Shown here: positions 52,190-60,982 of the stretch, one piece after another
Position numbering within the stretch: the first letter of the stretch is position 1
Layout: each line of letters opens with the position of its first letter
NCBI GenBank assembly: GCA_000171875.1
Contig: ABHI01000001.1
Coordinates: forward strand, 817,001 to 881,000
Direction of reading: 5' to 3'
From: Flavobacteriales bacterium ALC-1
Lineage (GTDB): Bacteria; Bacteroidota; Bacteroidia; Flavobacteriales; Flavobacteriaceae
DNA length: 64,000 nucleotides
The notes under the pieces: model-generated
What the model was told of the DNA's origin: nothing
Seen by the model: the letters and a program-made list of their open reading frames with translations, nothing else
Database searches by the model: none
Made by a program: the position numbers and the translations under genes

Positions 52190-54283
52190 ATGCAAAGTTT
52201 CAGAACAGAATTAGAAAATCCCATAGTAGAAAAGGATATCATTGAGTTGTCAAATAAAATTGAACTTTTTCATAATGGGAAAATTGATGAAGAGAAATTT
52301 AGAAGTCTTCGTTTAGCACGAGGTGTATATGGGCAGCGCCAAGAAGGTGTTCAGATGATCCGTATTAAATTACCTTATGGTAAAGTGTTGAGTCATCAAT
52401 TACGTCGTATTGCAGAAGTTTCTGATAAATATTCAAGAAGTCGATTGCATATAACTACGCGACAAGATATACAGATTCACTATGTAGATTTAAATCGCAC
52501 ACCAGAACTTTGGGCAGAATTAGAACGTGATAAGGTAACACTTAGAGAGGCTTGTGGAAATACGGTAAGAAATGTTACTGCAAGTGAAACTGCTGGTATT
52601 GATGTTAATGAACCTTTCGATGTATCTCCTTATGCAGATGCGCTATTCAAATACTTTTTAAGGAATGCTGTTTGCCAAGAAATGGGCAGAAAGTTTAAAG
52701 TCTCTTTTTCCGGAACAGGTGAAGATACAGGTTTGTCTTACATGCACGATTTAGGTTTTATTGCCAAGATAAAAAATGGAGTAAAAGGCTTTAAGGTAAT
52801 GCTAGGTGGTGGTCTAGGTTCTCAGCCAAGACATGCAGATTTGTTTTATGAGTTTTTACCGTCAGATAAAATCCTTCCATTAATGGAAGGAGTTCTAAGA
52901 GTTTTTGATCGTTATGGAGAACGAAAAAGTAGAGCTAAAGCTAGACTAAAGTTCTTAATAAAAGATATCGGACTAGAAGCTTTTAAGCAACTTGTTGAAG
53001 AAGAACAAAATGCTATAGAATATAAAACTATAGAAATAGATGAAACAAATTATGAGGCATCAAAACCAATTTCTGTTTCTGCTCCTATAGTTGAAATTAA
53101 AAATAAAGAGGCTTATAAATTGTGGAAATCAACGAATGTCTTTCCACAAAAACAAGCAGATTATTTTGCTATAGGGATTAAGATTTTATTAGGTGATTTT
53201 TATACAGATAAGGCAAGGCTATTAGCTGATATAGTTGAGCAATACGCAGCAAGCGAGATTAGATTGAGTTTGCGTCAGAATATTTTAATCCCTTTCGTAA
53301 AAGAAGATCTATTACCGTTTTTCTATACTGAATTAGAAAAGTTAGGATTTGTAGAAGCTGGTTACAATAAAGCTGTAGATATCACAGCATGCCCTGGTAC
53401 AGATACTTGTAATTTAGGGATTGCAAGCAGTACTGGTATTGCAGAAGAGTTAGAACGCGTTATCAAATCTGAATATCCACAATATTTAGAAAACGAAGAT
53501 TTAGTCATTAAAATTAGTGGTTGTATGAATGCTTGTGGGCAACACAATATGGCCAATATTGGTTTTCAAGGCATGTCAATTCGAACAAAAGATAAATTGG
53601 TTGCACCAGCATTACAAGTGCTTTTAGGTGGAGGAAATTTAGGAAACGGAAATGCTTATTTCGCAGATAAAGTCGTTAAAGTTCCAAGTCGAAGAGGACC
53701 TGAAGCCTTACGCAGAATCTTAAATGATTATGAAGCGAATGCAAACGGAAAACTATATGTTGATTATTACAAAGAAAAAGGCGAAAAATACTTTTACCAA
53801 TTACTTACAGATTTATCAAATATTGAAAACCTAACTCAAGAAGATTTCATTGATTGGGGAAAAGATGAGCAATATATAAAGGCTATTGGTATTGGTGAAT
53901 GTGCTGGTGTAATTGTAGATCTAATTGCAACACTTTTTTTAGAAAGTGAAGAGAAAATAGAAGAAGCTAAAGAAGCATTTACTAATAAAGTCTATTCAGG
54001 AGCGATTTACGAAGCATATCGTTCTATGGTAAATTCAGCAAAGGCAATTTTACTTTCTGAAAACATAAAAACCAACACGCAAGCAAGTATAATCAAACAG
54101 TTTGATGAAGGTTTTGTAAAAACGAAAAGAATACATTTAGGAACCTCTTTTTCAGAAATTATTTATCAGATTAAAGTGTTTCCGCCAACAAAAGATTTTG
54201 CAATTAATTATATAAAAGCAGCTGAACAATTTTTAGGAAGTGTTAAAGCTTTCAGAGAGGAACAAGTTATCGTAAAAAGTTAG
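52190..54283 (+). CDS. Sulfite reductase (ferredoxin-type) with C-terminal HEPN-like domain
   Basis: A 697-residue protein. The first ~560 residues are a siroheme-[4Fe-4S] nitrite/sulfite reductase with two N-terminal half-domains and cluster cysteines C401 and C407 (ACPGTDTC) and C445 and C449 (SGCMNACG). The last ~140 residues form a helical HEPN-like domain (AIYEAYRSMVNSAKAILL, about 595-690). Because the cobA/siroheme and ferredoxin genes follow, it most likely reduces sulfite to sulfide. The HEPN-like part lacks an obvious RNase motif (R-x4-6-H). The operon has its own operator-like sequence just upstream. Confidence 0.92.
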   Translation: MQSFRTELENPIVEKDIIELSNKIELFHNGKIDEEKFRSLRLARGVYGQRQEGVQMIRIKLPYGKVLSHQLRRIAEVSDKYSRSRLHITTRQDIQIHYVDLNRTPELWAELERDKVTLREACGNTVRNVTASETAGIDVNEPFDVSPYADALFKYFLRNAVCQEMGRKFKVSFSGTGEDTGLSYMHDLGFIAKIKNGVKGFKVMLGGGLGSQPRHADLFYEFLPSDKILPLMEGVLRVFDRYGERKSRAKARLKFLIKDIGLEAFKQLVEEEQNAIEYKTIEIDETNYEASKPISVSAPIVEIKNKEAYKLWKSTNVFPQKQADYFAIGIKILLGDFYTDKARLLADIVEQYAASEIRLSLRQNILIPFVKEDLLPFFYTELEKLGFVEAGYNKAVDITACPGTDTCNLGIASSTGIAEELERVIKSEYPQYLENEDLVIKISGCMNACGQHNMANIGFQGMSIRTKDKLVAPALQVLLGGGNLGNGNAYFADKVVKVPSRRGPEALRRILNDYEANANGKLYVDYYKEKGEKYFYQLLTDLSNIENLTQEDFIDWGKDEQYIKAIGIGECAGVIVDLIATLFLESEEKIEEAKEAFTNKVYSGAIYEAYRSMVNSAKAILLSENIKTNTQASIIKQFDEGFVKTKRIHLGTSFSEIIYQIKVFPPTKDFAINYIKAAEQFLGSVKAFREEQVIVKS

Positions 54284-54287
54284 AATC

Positions 54288-55067
54288 ATGACACCAAGAT
54301 TAACAGTAGTCGGCGCAGGACCAGGCGATGCAGATTTAATTACATTAAAAGCGATAAAAGCTATAGAATCTGCAGATGTCATTTTATTTGACGCACTAGT
54401 AAATGAAGAATTATTACAATATGCTTCTCGTAAAGCAGAGAAGATTTTTGTAGGGAAACGAAGCGGTTGTTATTCATATCATCAAAACCAAATAAACGAG
54501 TTAATTGTAGAACGTGCATTACGTTGCGGACATGTAGTACGACTTAAAGGAGGCGATCCTTTTATTTTTGGTCGCGGAGCTGAAGAATTAGAATATGCTA
54601 AGGATTATGCTATTGAAGTTGCTGTTGTGCCAGGTATTTCATCTTGTGCAGCTGTACCAGCTTATCAAGGCATACCATTAACAAAGCGTAATGCCTCAGA
54701 GAGTTTTTGGGTGATTACAGGTACAACAAAATCGCATAAAATTTCTGGTGACATTGCATTGGCTGCAAAATCAACAGCTACAGTAGTGATTTTAATGGGA
54801 ATGGGGAAATTGTCAGAAATTGTCAGAATCTTTACTAAAGAAGGTAAAGGTAAAACTGCTGTTGCTATTATTCAAAATGGCACAAAGATTAACGAAAGAG
54901 TTGGTATAGGAACAATAAGCACTATTGAAGCCATAGTTGAGGAGAAACAATTGTCTACTCCAGCAATTATCGTTATTGGTGAAGTCGTTAATCAGCGTGT
55001 AGATTTAACTGAGATATATGCAAAAGCTGATTTAGCAATGGTAAACTCAAATCAACAAATTGCTTAA
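54288..55067 (+). CDS. cobA: Uroporphyrinogen-III C-methyltransferase
   Basis: Makes precorrin-2 from uroporphyrinogen III using two SAM, the first step of siroheme. The 259-residue protein has the standard signatures: LTVVGAGPGDADLITLKA, ADVILFDALVNEELL, RLKGGDPFIFGRGAEE and PGISSCAAVPAYQGIPLTKR. Immediately downstream of the sulfite reductase (4-base gap) and upstream of the dehydrogenase/ferrochelatase. Confidence 0.95.
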   Translation: MTPRLTVVGAGPGDADLITLKAIKAIESADVILFDALVNEELLQYASRKAEKIFVGKRSGCYSYHQNQINELIVERALRCGHVVRLKGGDPFIFGRGAEELEYAKDYAIEVAVVPGISSCAAVPAYQGIPLTKRNASESFWVITGTTKSHKISGDIALAAKSTATVVILMGMGKLSEIVRIFTKEGKGKTAVAIIQNGTKINERVGIGTISTIEAIVEEKQLSTPAIIVIGEVVNQRVDLTEIYAKADLAMVNSNQQIA

Positions 55068-55069
55068 TT

Positions 55070-55648
55070 ATGGAGAGAAATAACCTTTATCCAATTTTTC
55101 TAAAAGCAAAACATCTAAATATTTTAATTGTTGGTGGTGGCAATGTAGCAGAAGAGAAATTGACTTTTTTGCTAAAATCTAGTCCAGATGCGGAGGTTAC
55201 TATGGTGTCTCCTATGTTTAGAGAAGGGACTATCCGACTTGCTAATTCTGGAAATGTTAAACTAATTGAAGATGTTTATAAAAACGGGTATTTAAAAGGA
55301 CATCATATTGTTATTGCTACAACAAATCAACCAGAAATCAATAGAACAATATATAAACATTGTAGAGCACAAAACAAACTGGTAAATGTAGCTGATAATC
55401 CACCGTATTGTGATTTTTATATGGGTGGAATAGTAACCAAAGGAAATGTGAAGGTTGCTATTTCTACTAATGGAAAATCACCAACAACAGCAAAACGATT
55501 ACGTCAATTTTTTGAAGATGTTATTCCAGAAAACATTGATGATTTGGTAAAGAACCTAAATATATATAGAAAGACCATTAAAGGGGATTTTGAGCAGAAA
55601 GTTGAAAAATTAAATGAATTCACTAAGGGATTAGTAGAAAAAATATAG
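55070..55648 (+). CDS. Precorrin-2 dehydrogenase / sirohydrochlorin ferrochelatase (Met8p-like)
   Basis: A 192-residue protein with the Rossmann motif ILIVGGGNVAEEKLTFLL and the dehydrogenase/chelatase signature VNVADNPPYCDFYMGGIVTKG...KVAISTNGKSPTTAKRLRQFFE. It converts precorrin-2 to siroheme, the cofactor of the neighbouring sulfite reductase. Two-base gap to cobA. Confidence 0.92.
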   Translation: MERNNLYPIFLKAKHLNILIVGGGNVAEEKLTFLLKSSPDAEVTMVSPMFREGTIRLANSGNVKLIEDVYKNGYLKGHHIVIATTNQPEINRTIYKHCRAQNKLVNVADNPPYCDFYMGGIVTKGNVKVAISTNGKSPTTAKRLRQFFEDVIPENIDDLVKNLNIYRKTIKGDFEQKVEKLNEFTKGLVEKI

Positions 55649-55652
55649 AACA

Positions 55653-56702
55653 ATGATTAAAACAGATATATTAATAATCGGAGCAGGACCAACAGGTTTA
55701 TTTACTGTTTTTGAAGCAGGATTGTTAAAATTAAAGTGCCATTTAATTGATGCATTGCCCCAGCCTGGTGGTCAATGTTCTGAATTATATCCTAAAAAAC
55801 CGATATATGATATCCCTGGTTTTCCAGAAATATTAGCAGGAGATTTAACAGCAAATTTATTGGAACAAGGAAAGCAATTTCAGCCAGGATTTACATTAGG
55901 TGAACGTGCAGAAACTATAGAGAAACAAGAAGATAGCAGTTTTATTGTCACGACGAATAAAGGTACGCAACACCATGCACCAATTATAGCTATAGCGGGT
56001 GGTTTAGGAAGCTTTGAGCCGAGAAAACCGAAATTGGAAAACATCGAAAAGTATGAAGACAAAGGTGTTAACTATTTTATTAAAGATCCTGAAGTGTATC
56101 GCGATAAAAAAGTAATCATTGCTGGTGGTGGAGATTCAGCATTAGACTGGAGTATATTTTTAGCTAATGTAGCTTCAGAAGTAACATTAGTTCATAGAAG
56201 AAATGAGTTTAGAGGAGCTTTAGATTCTGTTGAACAAGTTCAAGAACTGAAGTTGCTTAACAAAATCAACTTAATTACTCCAGCTGAAATTACGGCTTTA
56301 TATGGTGAGGATAAGATAGAAGGTGTATCCGTTGCTCGTAATGGTGAAACTCAAACATTAGAAGCAGATGCATTTATTCCTCTTTTTGGCTTATCACCAA
56401 AATTAGGGCCAATTGGAAATTGGGGACTTGAGATAGAAAAGAATGCGATAAAAGTAGACACACTAGATTACCAAACCAATATTCCTGGCATTTACGCTAT
56501 TGGTGACGTTAATACTTATGAAGGCAAATTAAAACTAATTCTTTGTGGTTTTCATGAAGCAACGTTAATGTGTCAATCTGCGTATAAAAAATTGAATCCG
56601 AATAAGAAATTTGTTTTAAAATATACAACGGTAAGCGGAATTAATGGTTTTGATGGTACGCGTAAAGAATCACCAAAAGCTGTTGTTAAGGCAATTATAT
56701 AA
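55653..56702 (+). CDS. FAD-dependent NAD(P)H oxidoreductase (ferredoxin reductase type)
   Basis: A 349-residue thioredoxin-reductase-like flavoprotein with both Rossmann motifs, DILIIGAGPTGLFTVFEAG and KVIIAGGGDSALDWSIFLA, and the C-terminal FAD motif GIYAIGDVNTYEG. No CxxC, so it fits the TrxR-like ferredoxin-NADP reductase group. The [2Fe-2S] ferredoxin gene overlaps its end by one base; together they likely feed electrons to the sulfite reductase. Confidence 0.92.
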   Translation: MIKTDILIIGAGPTGLFTVFEAGLLKLKCHLIDALPQPGGQCSELYPKKPIYDIPGFPEILAGDLTANLLEQGKQFQPGFTLGERAETIEKQEDSSFIVTTNKGTQHHAPIIAIAGGLGSFEPRKPKLENIEKYEDKGVNYFIKDPEVYRDKKVIIAGGGDSALDWSIFLANVASEVTLVHRRNEFRGALDSVEQVQELKLLNKINLITPAEITALYGEDKIEGVSVARNGETQTLEADAFIPLFGLSPKLGPIGNWGLEIEKNAIKVDTLDYQTNIPGIYAIGDVNTYEGKLKLILCGFHEATLMCQSAYKKLNPNKKFVLKYTTVSGINGFDGTRKESPKAVVKAII

Positions 56703-57031
56703 TGCAAAATGTTACCATACATATCATTGATAGAGAAGGAAAAAAACATGCTGTTTTAGCACCTACAGATATGGCAATGAACTTAATGGAAGTAGTACGT
56801 TCTTATGAGTTAGCTCCAGAAGGAACAATTGGTATTTGTGGAGGTATGGCTATGTGTGCTTCCTGTCAATGCTATGTGAATTCAGCCCATAAATTAAATG
56901 CTATGGAAGATGATGAGGATGCCATGTTAGCAGAAGCTTTTAATGTAAAAGATAATAGTCGTTTAAGTTGTCAAATTTCTATTTCAGGGGTTTTAAATGA
57001 TTTGGAAATTGAATTAGCTCCGGAAGTATAA
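56702..57031 (+). CDS. [2Fe-2S] ferredoxin
   Basis: A 109-residue ferredoxin of the adrenodoxin/putidaredoxin type with cluster cysteines in GICGGMAMCASC and a last cysteine in RLSCQIS (C-x5-C-x2-C...C). Starts with TAATG overlap after the oxidoreductase gene. Probably the electron donor to the sulfite reductase of the operon. Confidence 0.93.
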   Translation: MQNVTIHIIDREGKKHAVLAPTDMAMNLMEVVRSYELAPEGTIGICGGMAMCASCQCYVNSAHKLNAMEDDEDAMLAEAFNVKDNSRLSCQISISGVLNDLEIELAPEV

Positions 57032-57049
57032 TATTTGTTTTAGTCTAAG

Positions 57050-58432
57050 CTAAAGTTTCGGAACAACTATTGATCTGTTAATCCAACATCCTATTTTTAT
57101 TGTTTTACCAGCCATATCTTTAATAAATATTTCTTCTCGTGTTGGTGCTTTCGCTTCATAATTAGCAACAGATTGATTTACCAATTTTTGCAATGTAGGA
57201 TCTACTCTTGAAGCCTTTTTGGCTTCCTTTGCAGCTAACCAAAACACAGCTCTTTGATAAAAATTATCCTTACCGCAATTTTTAGCACTATCATTATACA
57301 TTCCTGCAATTAACAAATGAGGTTTTCCATTTGAAGGGTTTAATTTTAGTGCATCTAAAAAGAAAGTTCTTGCTCTGCTATATTGCTTTTTATTTTTTAG
57401 AATAACACCTATTCTAATAGCCAAATTGGATTTTTTATAAGGCCTTGTTTCTAAATGATACCCTTCTTCTAAATATTTATAAGCTTCCTCATCTTTTCCT
57501 TTTTTAAGTAAAACTGTTGCTACATAAATTTTGGTGTCAGCGGATGGAGATACTTTATCATATTGCTTTACTAGTGTCTCATAAAGTGCATCTTCTGTGC
57601 ATTTTTTGTGATACATTCTGCTAACAGTTCGTTTTAACCATACAGCATCATTTTTATTGGCTTTGAAGTTTTTAGTGTACAGCGGAATTAAATTCTCACA
57701 AACCGCTCTAGCATCTGATTTAGCATTGATGTTGTCTTGGATAATTTTATAATTTTTAAGATAACTTTCATATGACGCCCTCTTACTTTTTTCTTTTTTG
57801 GTAAGCGATTCATTTCTATCCAGTTTTTCAACCAGAAAGTTTAATTTTTCTGAATAGTTCTGAATCTCACCTTGTATTTTCTCAGTTATATCATCATAAG
57901 TATTAAACAACTCCTCATCTGTTTTTTTACCTTCATCAAACAGATCTATCATTAATGAAAAGTAAGAATATAAACTTTTAGGATGTGTGAATGTTTTCTT
58001 ATCTGCTTCGAAGGCTTCATTAAAACAACTATATAATTCTTCTTTACTTTTGTCTAATTCGTTTTTATAATCATATCGTAACTGACAGGATTTAACATCA
58101 TATTCGCCTTTTGGAGTACTACTAGCAAAATATTGATAACGTAGTTCCCATATAGACAACAAATCTTCAATAAAACGCTTCTTTTCATCTCCTTTACTTA
58201 CTTTAATTTTGTGTTTTAGAATCTTTTCCCCATCAGCGTAAGTTGCTAAATTTAGGTTAGGACAATTATTTTTTACATACAACCAAGGCTCGTACGCAGT
58301 ATCATATTTCTTAACCTTAGTAGCTTCATGAAAATCGGAAAGTTTAGTCTTACATTCTAATTCTTTTTGGGCATTCATAAGACTTGTACCTATTAAAAAA
58401 ATGGCACAAAGGAGAGTTATTGTTCTTATCAT
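57050..58432 (-). CDS. Exported TPR protein
   Basis: A 460-residue protein with signal peptide (about 1-21, MIRTITLLCAIFLIGTSLMNAQ). The mature part is mostly helical, with TPR-like units clearest at about 285-400 (VATVLLKKGKDEEAYKYLEEG and IGVILKNKKQYSRARTFFLDALKLNPSNG) and a C-terminal 60 residues of beta character ending CWINRSIVVPKL. No enzymatic motif. Function unknown. Convergent with the ferredoxin gene. Confidence 0.8.
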   Translation of the reverse strand: MIRTITLLCAIFLIGTSLMNAQKELECKTKLSDFHEATKVKKYDTAYEPWLYVKNNCPNLNLATYADGEKILKHKIKVSKGDEKKRFIEDLLSIWELRYQYFASSTPKGEYDVKSCQLRYDYKNELDKSKEELYSCFNEAFEADKKTFTHPKSLYSYFSLMIDLFDEGKKTDEELFNTYDDITEKIQGEIQNYSEKLNFLVEKLDRNESLTKKEKSKRASYESYLKNYKIIQDNINAKSDARAVCENLIPLYTKNFKANKNDAVWLKRTVSRMYHKKCTEDALYETLVKQYDKVSPSADTKIYVATVLLKKGKDEEAYKYLEEGYHLETRPYKKSNLAIRIGVILKNKKQYSRARTFFLDALKLNPSNGKPHLLIAGMYNDSAKNCGKDNFYQRAVFWLAAKEAKKASRVDPTLQKLVNQSVANYEAKAPTREEIFIKDMAGKTIKIGCWINRSIVVPKL

Positions 58433-58501
58433 AGTACAGTTGATTTGTAGTTAGTTATAAAATATAAAACCACAAAAAACATACCAAAAGACCTAAAAAA
58501 C

Positions 58502-58530
58502 AAAAAGCCTCAACATCGTTGAAGCTTTTG
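58502..58530 (-). terminator. Terminator for tRNA-Leu
   Basis: On the minus strand AAAAGCTTCAAC / GTTGAGGCTTTT with loop GAT (one G-T pair), followed by a T-rich run, directly after the tRNA 3' end. Confidence 0.75.
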
Positions 58531-58612
58531 TACTCAAGGTGGGAATCGAACCCACACTTCCGAAGAAACTGGATTTTGAATCCAGCGCGTCTACCAATTC
58601 CGCCACTTGAGC
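58531..58612 (-). tRNA. tRNA-Leu (anticodon CAA)
   Basis: An 82-base class II tRNA. On the minus strand it starts GCTCAAGTGGCGGAATTGG and the acceptor arm closes with CTTGAGT plus discriminator A. The anticodon stem CTGGA/TCCAG frames the loop TTCAAAA, so the anticodon is CAA (reads UUG). A variable arm TTTCTTCGGAA and T-arm GTGGGTTCGATTCCCAC are recognisable. CCA is not encoded. An almost identical 5' fragment lies 330 bases away. Confidence 0.95.
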
Positions 58613-58622
58613 TTAAGTAGTA

Positions 58623-58871
58623 TTATTTTTTATCTCTAATTAATCTTAACTTTTCTTTTCCTATTCCAGATTTCCAATATTTTTCTCTTTCTCTAGCTTC
58701 ACTTCTTTCAACATCTAAAACCTCTGTAAATATCAATTTGAAAGGTCGATATGGTCTAGTCGTTTTTTCTCTACCAGATTGATGTCTAGCAACTCTATTA
58801 TCAATATTTTCAGTCATTCCAACATAAATATAATTCCTGTTAATACTTGATAAAGCGTAAATATAAAACAT
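58623..58871 (-). CDS. Small GIY-YIG nuclease-family protein
   Basis: An 82-residue single-domain GIY-YIG protein (UvrC/homing-endonuclease fold): MFYIYALSS, YIYVGMTENIDNRVARHQSG with the catalytic arginine, and the glutamate in SEAREREKYWKSG. Stand-alone domains like this occur in many copies in flavobacterial genomes and may be mobile. It ends 11 bases from the 5' end of tRNA-Leu and is bounded on its other side by a partial copy of that tRNA, so it appears to have arrived together with a target duplication. Confidence 0.88.
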   Translation of the reverse strand: MFYIYALSSINRNYIYVGMTENIDNRVARHQSGREKTTRPYRPFKLIFTEVLDVERSEAREREKYWKSGIGKEKLRLIRDKK

Positions 58872-58893
58872 AATCTAAAGAGCTAATGTCAAA

Positions 58894-58942
58894 AGCGCGC
58901 CTGCCTGTCGGCAGACAGGTCTACCAATTCCGCCACTTGAGC
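58894..58942 (-). repeat. Partial tRNA-Leu copy interrupted by a 20-bp palindrome
   Basis: AGCGCG (58894-58899) and a 23-base TCTACC...GAGC piece (58920-58942) together reproduce bases 58584-58612 of tRNA-Leu exactly, but are split by the palindrome CCTGCCTGTCGGCAGACAGG at 58900-58919. The copy is not a functional tRNA: the anticodon arm and 3' half are missing. It forms the outer boundary of the GIY-YIG insertion. Confidence 0.85.
58900..58919. repeat. 20-bp palindromic insertion
   Basis: CCTGCCTGTCGGCAGACAGG forms a stem CCTGTC/GACAGG around GGCA. It is GC-rich in an AT-rich region and sits exactly between two parts of the tRNA copy. Palindromes of this sort occur repeatedly in flavobacterial genomes to my recollection; only this copy was seen here. 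Confidence 0.6.
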
Positions 58943-59029
58943 AATTTTGGACAGCAAAAATAGAAAATATTTTTCGGCAATCAATTAAAAATAGTGGGTT
59001 TTATAATTTTTTGAAGCAAAATAATTTTC

Positions 59030-59037
59030 TAAATTTG
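59030..59037 (+). promoter_or_regulatory. -7 box of prs
   Basis: TAAATTTG, a perfect TAnnTTTG, 48 bases before the prs ATG, with TTG at 59011 as possible -33. Confidence 0.6.
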
Positions 59038-59084
59038 GGCTTTAATTTCAACTAATCAACAACCCTTTAAATTACTGATAACAA

Positions 59085-60026
59085 ATGCCATACAAAACTA
59101 GAGAAGCCAAGATTTTTACATGTGGCCAAAGTCAACACTTAGCAGAGCAAATTGCAGCTGCTTACGGAGTTAAATTAGGTAATGTTATCACATCAACTTA
59201 TAGTGATGGTGAGTTTCAACCATCATACGAAGAATCTATTCGTGGAACTCGTATTTTTATTATCGGTTCTACCAATCCAGGTCCTGAAAATTTAATGGAA
59301 ATGCTGTTAATGATTGATGCTGCTAAGCGTGCGTCTGCAAGGCATATTACGGCAGTAATGCCTTATTTTGGATGGGCAAGACAAGATCGTAAAGACAAAC
59401 CAAGAGTACCTATCGCAGCTAAATTAGTAGCAAAAATGCTAGAAGCGGCAGGTGCAACACGTATTATTACTATGGATTTGCATGCAGATCAAATTCAAGG
59501 ATTTTTTGAAAAACCAGTAGACCACTTATTTGCTTCAACTATCTTTTTACCATACTTACAAAGTTTAAACCTAGACGATTTAACTATTGCCTCTCCAGAT
59601 ATGGGAGGTTCTAAACGTGCTTATGCTTATTCTAAAGCTTTAAAAAGTGATGTCGTTATTTGTTATAAGCAACGTGCTAAAGCAAATGTAATTTCGCATA
59701 TGGAACTCATTGGCGATGTTACAGGTAAAAACGTAGTACTTGTAGATGACATGGTCGATACAGCTGGTACATTAACTAAAGCTGCTGATTTAATGATGGA
59801 GCGTGGTGCAAAAAGTGTAAGAGCTATTTGTACGCATCCTATTTTATCTGGTAGTGCTTATGAACGACTTGAAGCTTCTAAACTAGAGGAATTAATAGTA
59901 ACGGATTCAATCCCTGTAAAACAAGAAAGTAAGAAACTTAGAGTTTTAAGCTGTGCAAATTTATTTGCTGAAGTGATGCACAATGTACATCATAATGAGT
60001 CTATTAGTAACAAATTTATAATGTAA
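59085..60026 (+). CDS. prs: Ribose-phosphate pyrophosphokinase
   Basis: Makes PRPP from ribose 5-phosphate and ATP for purine, pyrimidine, His, Trp and NAD synthesis. The 313-residue protein has FTCGQSQHLAEQIAAAYG, the ATP-loop RQDRKDKPRVPIAAKLVAKML, the metal-binding histidine in TMDLHADQIQGFF and the PRPP loop VVLVDDMVDTAGTL. Class I Prs. Precedes rplY by 214 bases with its own promoter. Confidence 0.97.
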   Translation: MPYKTREAKIFTCGQSQHLAEQIAAAYGVKLGNVITSTYSDGEFQPSYEESIRGTRIFIIGSTNPGPENLMEMLLMIDAAKRASARHITAVMPYFGWARQDRKDKPRVPIAAKLVAKMLEAAGATRIITMDLHADQIQGFFEKPVDHLFASTIFLPYLQSLNLDDLTIASPDMGGSKRAYAYSKALKSDVVICYKQRAKANVISHMELIGDVTGKNVVLVDDMVDTAGTLTKAADLMMERGAKSVRAICTHPILSGSAYERLEASKLEELIVTDSIPVKQESKKLRVLSCANLFAEVMHNVHHNESISNKFIM

Positions 60027-60149
60027 AATAAGCTTATTTTCTTTTAATTTTCAACACCTTAATTTTTAATTTGACTTCTACTTTTCTGCAAAAAGTTAGT
60101 AGAGGGTAAAAAATAGGCTTAAAAGGCTAGTATTTTCATATAATATTTC

Positions 60150-60157
60150 TAAATTTG
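60150..60157 (+). promoter_or_regulatory. -7 box of rplY
   Basis: TAAATTTG followed by CACCCC. A leader of about 77 bases follows, with the small hairpin CCCTC/GAGGG at 60194-60208, which may regulate the ribosomal gene. Confidence 0.55.
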
Positions 60158-60240
60158 CACCCCTCTAAAGCAAAACCTGCTACAGAGGACAAACCCTCAA
60201 AATGAGGGAATTAATAATTATTAAATAACAATTTCAAAAA

Positions 60241-60903
60241 ATGAAATCAATTACAATTAACGGATCTCAAAGAGAAAGCGTAGGCAAAAAGTCAACTAAA
60301 GCCTTACGTAATGCTGGTCAGGTTCCTTGCGTTATATACGGAGGAGACAAGCCATTACATTTCTCAGCACCAGAATTGGCCTTCTCAAAACTTGTATATA
60401 CAGCTAGCGCGCATACAGTTGTGATTGCCTTAGATAATGGTGAAAAGTATAATGCTATTATGCAAGATATTCAATTTCACCCAGTAACAGATAGAATTAT
60501 ACATATCGATTTCTATCAAATTTTCGAGAACAAAGCGATTACTATGAATATTCCTGTACAAGTTGTAGGAACATCTAAAGGAGTTTTAAATGGTGGTAAC
60601 TTAAGAAGACCATACCGTAAACTTAAAGTAAAAGCTATTCCGTCAAAACTTCCAGATTTTATCGAAATAGATATCACTCCTTTAAAAATTGGTGATAAAG
60701 TATATATTTCTGAATTAATGAATGACGATTACTCATTGATTCACCCAGATAATATGGTTGTTTGTCAAGTAAGACGTAGTAGATTAGCTGTCGTTGATGA
60801 AGAAGAAGAGGAAGAAGGTGAAGAAACTGCTGAAGGAGCAGAAGGAGCTACTGCAGAAGCAGGAGCTGATGCACCAGCAGCTGAAGGAGCAGCACAAGAA
60901 TAG
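60241..60903 (+). CDS. rplY: 50S ribosomal protein L25/general stress protein CTC
   Basis: A 220-residue L25 of the long CTC type: the N-terminal L25 beta-barrel binds 5S rRNA ([26 protein letters not shown], then [12 protein letters not shown]), and the CTC C-terminal beta domain runs about 95-180. The tail after residue 185 is a low-complexity E/A/G stretch ([22 protein letters not shown]), a common feature of Bacteroidota L25. Own promoter and a strong terminator behind it. Confidence 0.96.
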   Translation: MKSITINGSQRESVGKKSTKALRNAGQVPCVIYGGDKPLHFSAPELAFSKLVYTASAHTVVIALDNGEKYNAIMQDIQFHPVTDRIIHIDFYQIFENKAITMNIPVQVVGTSKGVLNGGNLRRPYRKLKVKAIPSKLPDFIEIDITPLKIGDKVYISELMNDDYSLIHPDNMVVCQVRRSRLAVVDEEEEEEGEETAEGAEGATAEAGADAPAAEGAAQE

Positions 60904-60925
60904 ATAAAAACTATTTCAAATATTT

Positions 60926-60957
60926 AAAAAGCATTCTATTATAGGATGCTTTTTTTA
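60926..60957 (+). terminator. Rho-independent terminator after rplY
   Basis: Stem AAAAGCATTCTAT / ATAGGATGCTTTT with a minimal loop and a T run. Confidence 0.85.
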
Positions 60958-60982
60958 TTTTTACACAAAGGAAAAATACACC

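Noticed and set aside
58894-58942. Second functional tRNA-Leu
   Set aside because: Only the 5' part is present and is interrupted by a palindrome; it has no anticodon arm or 3' half.
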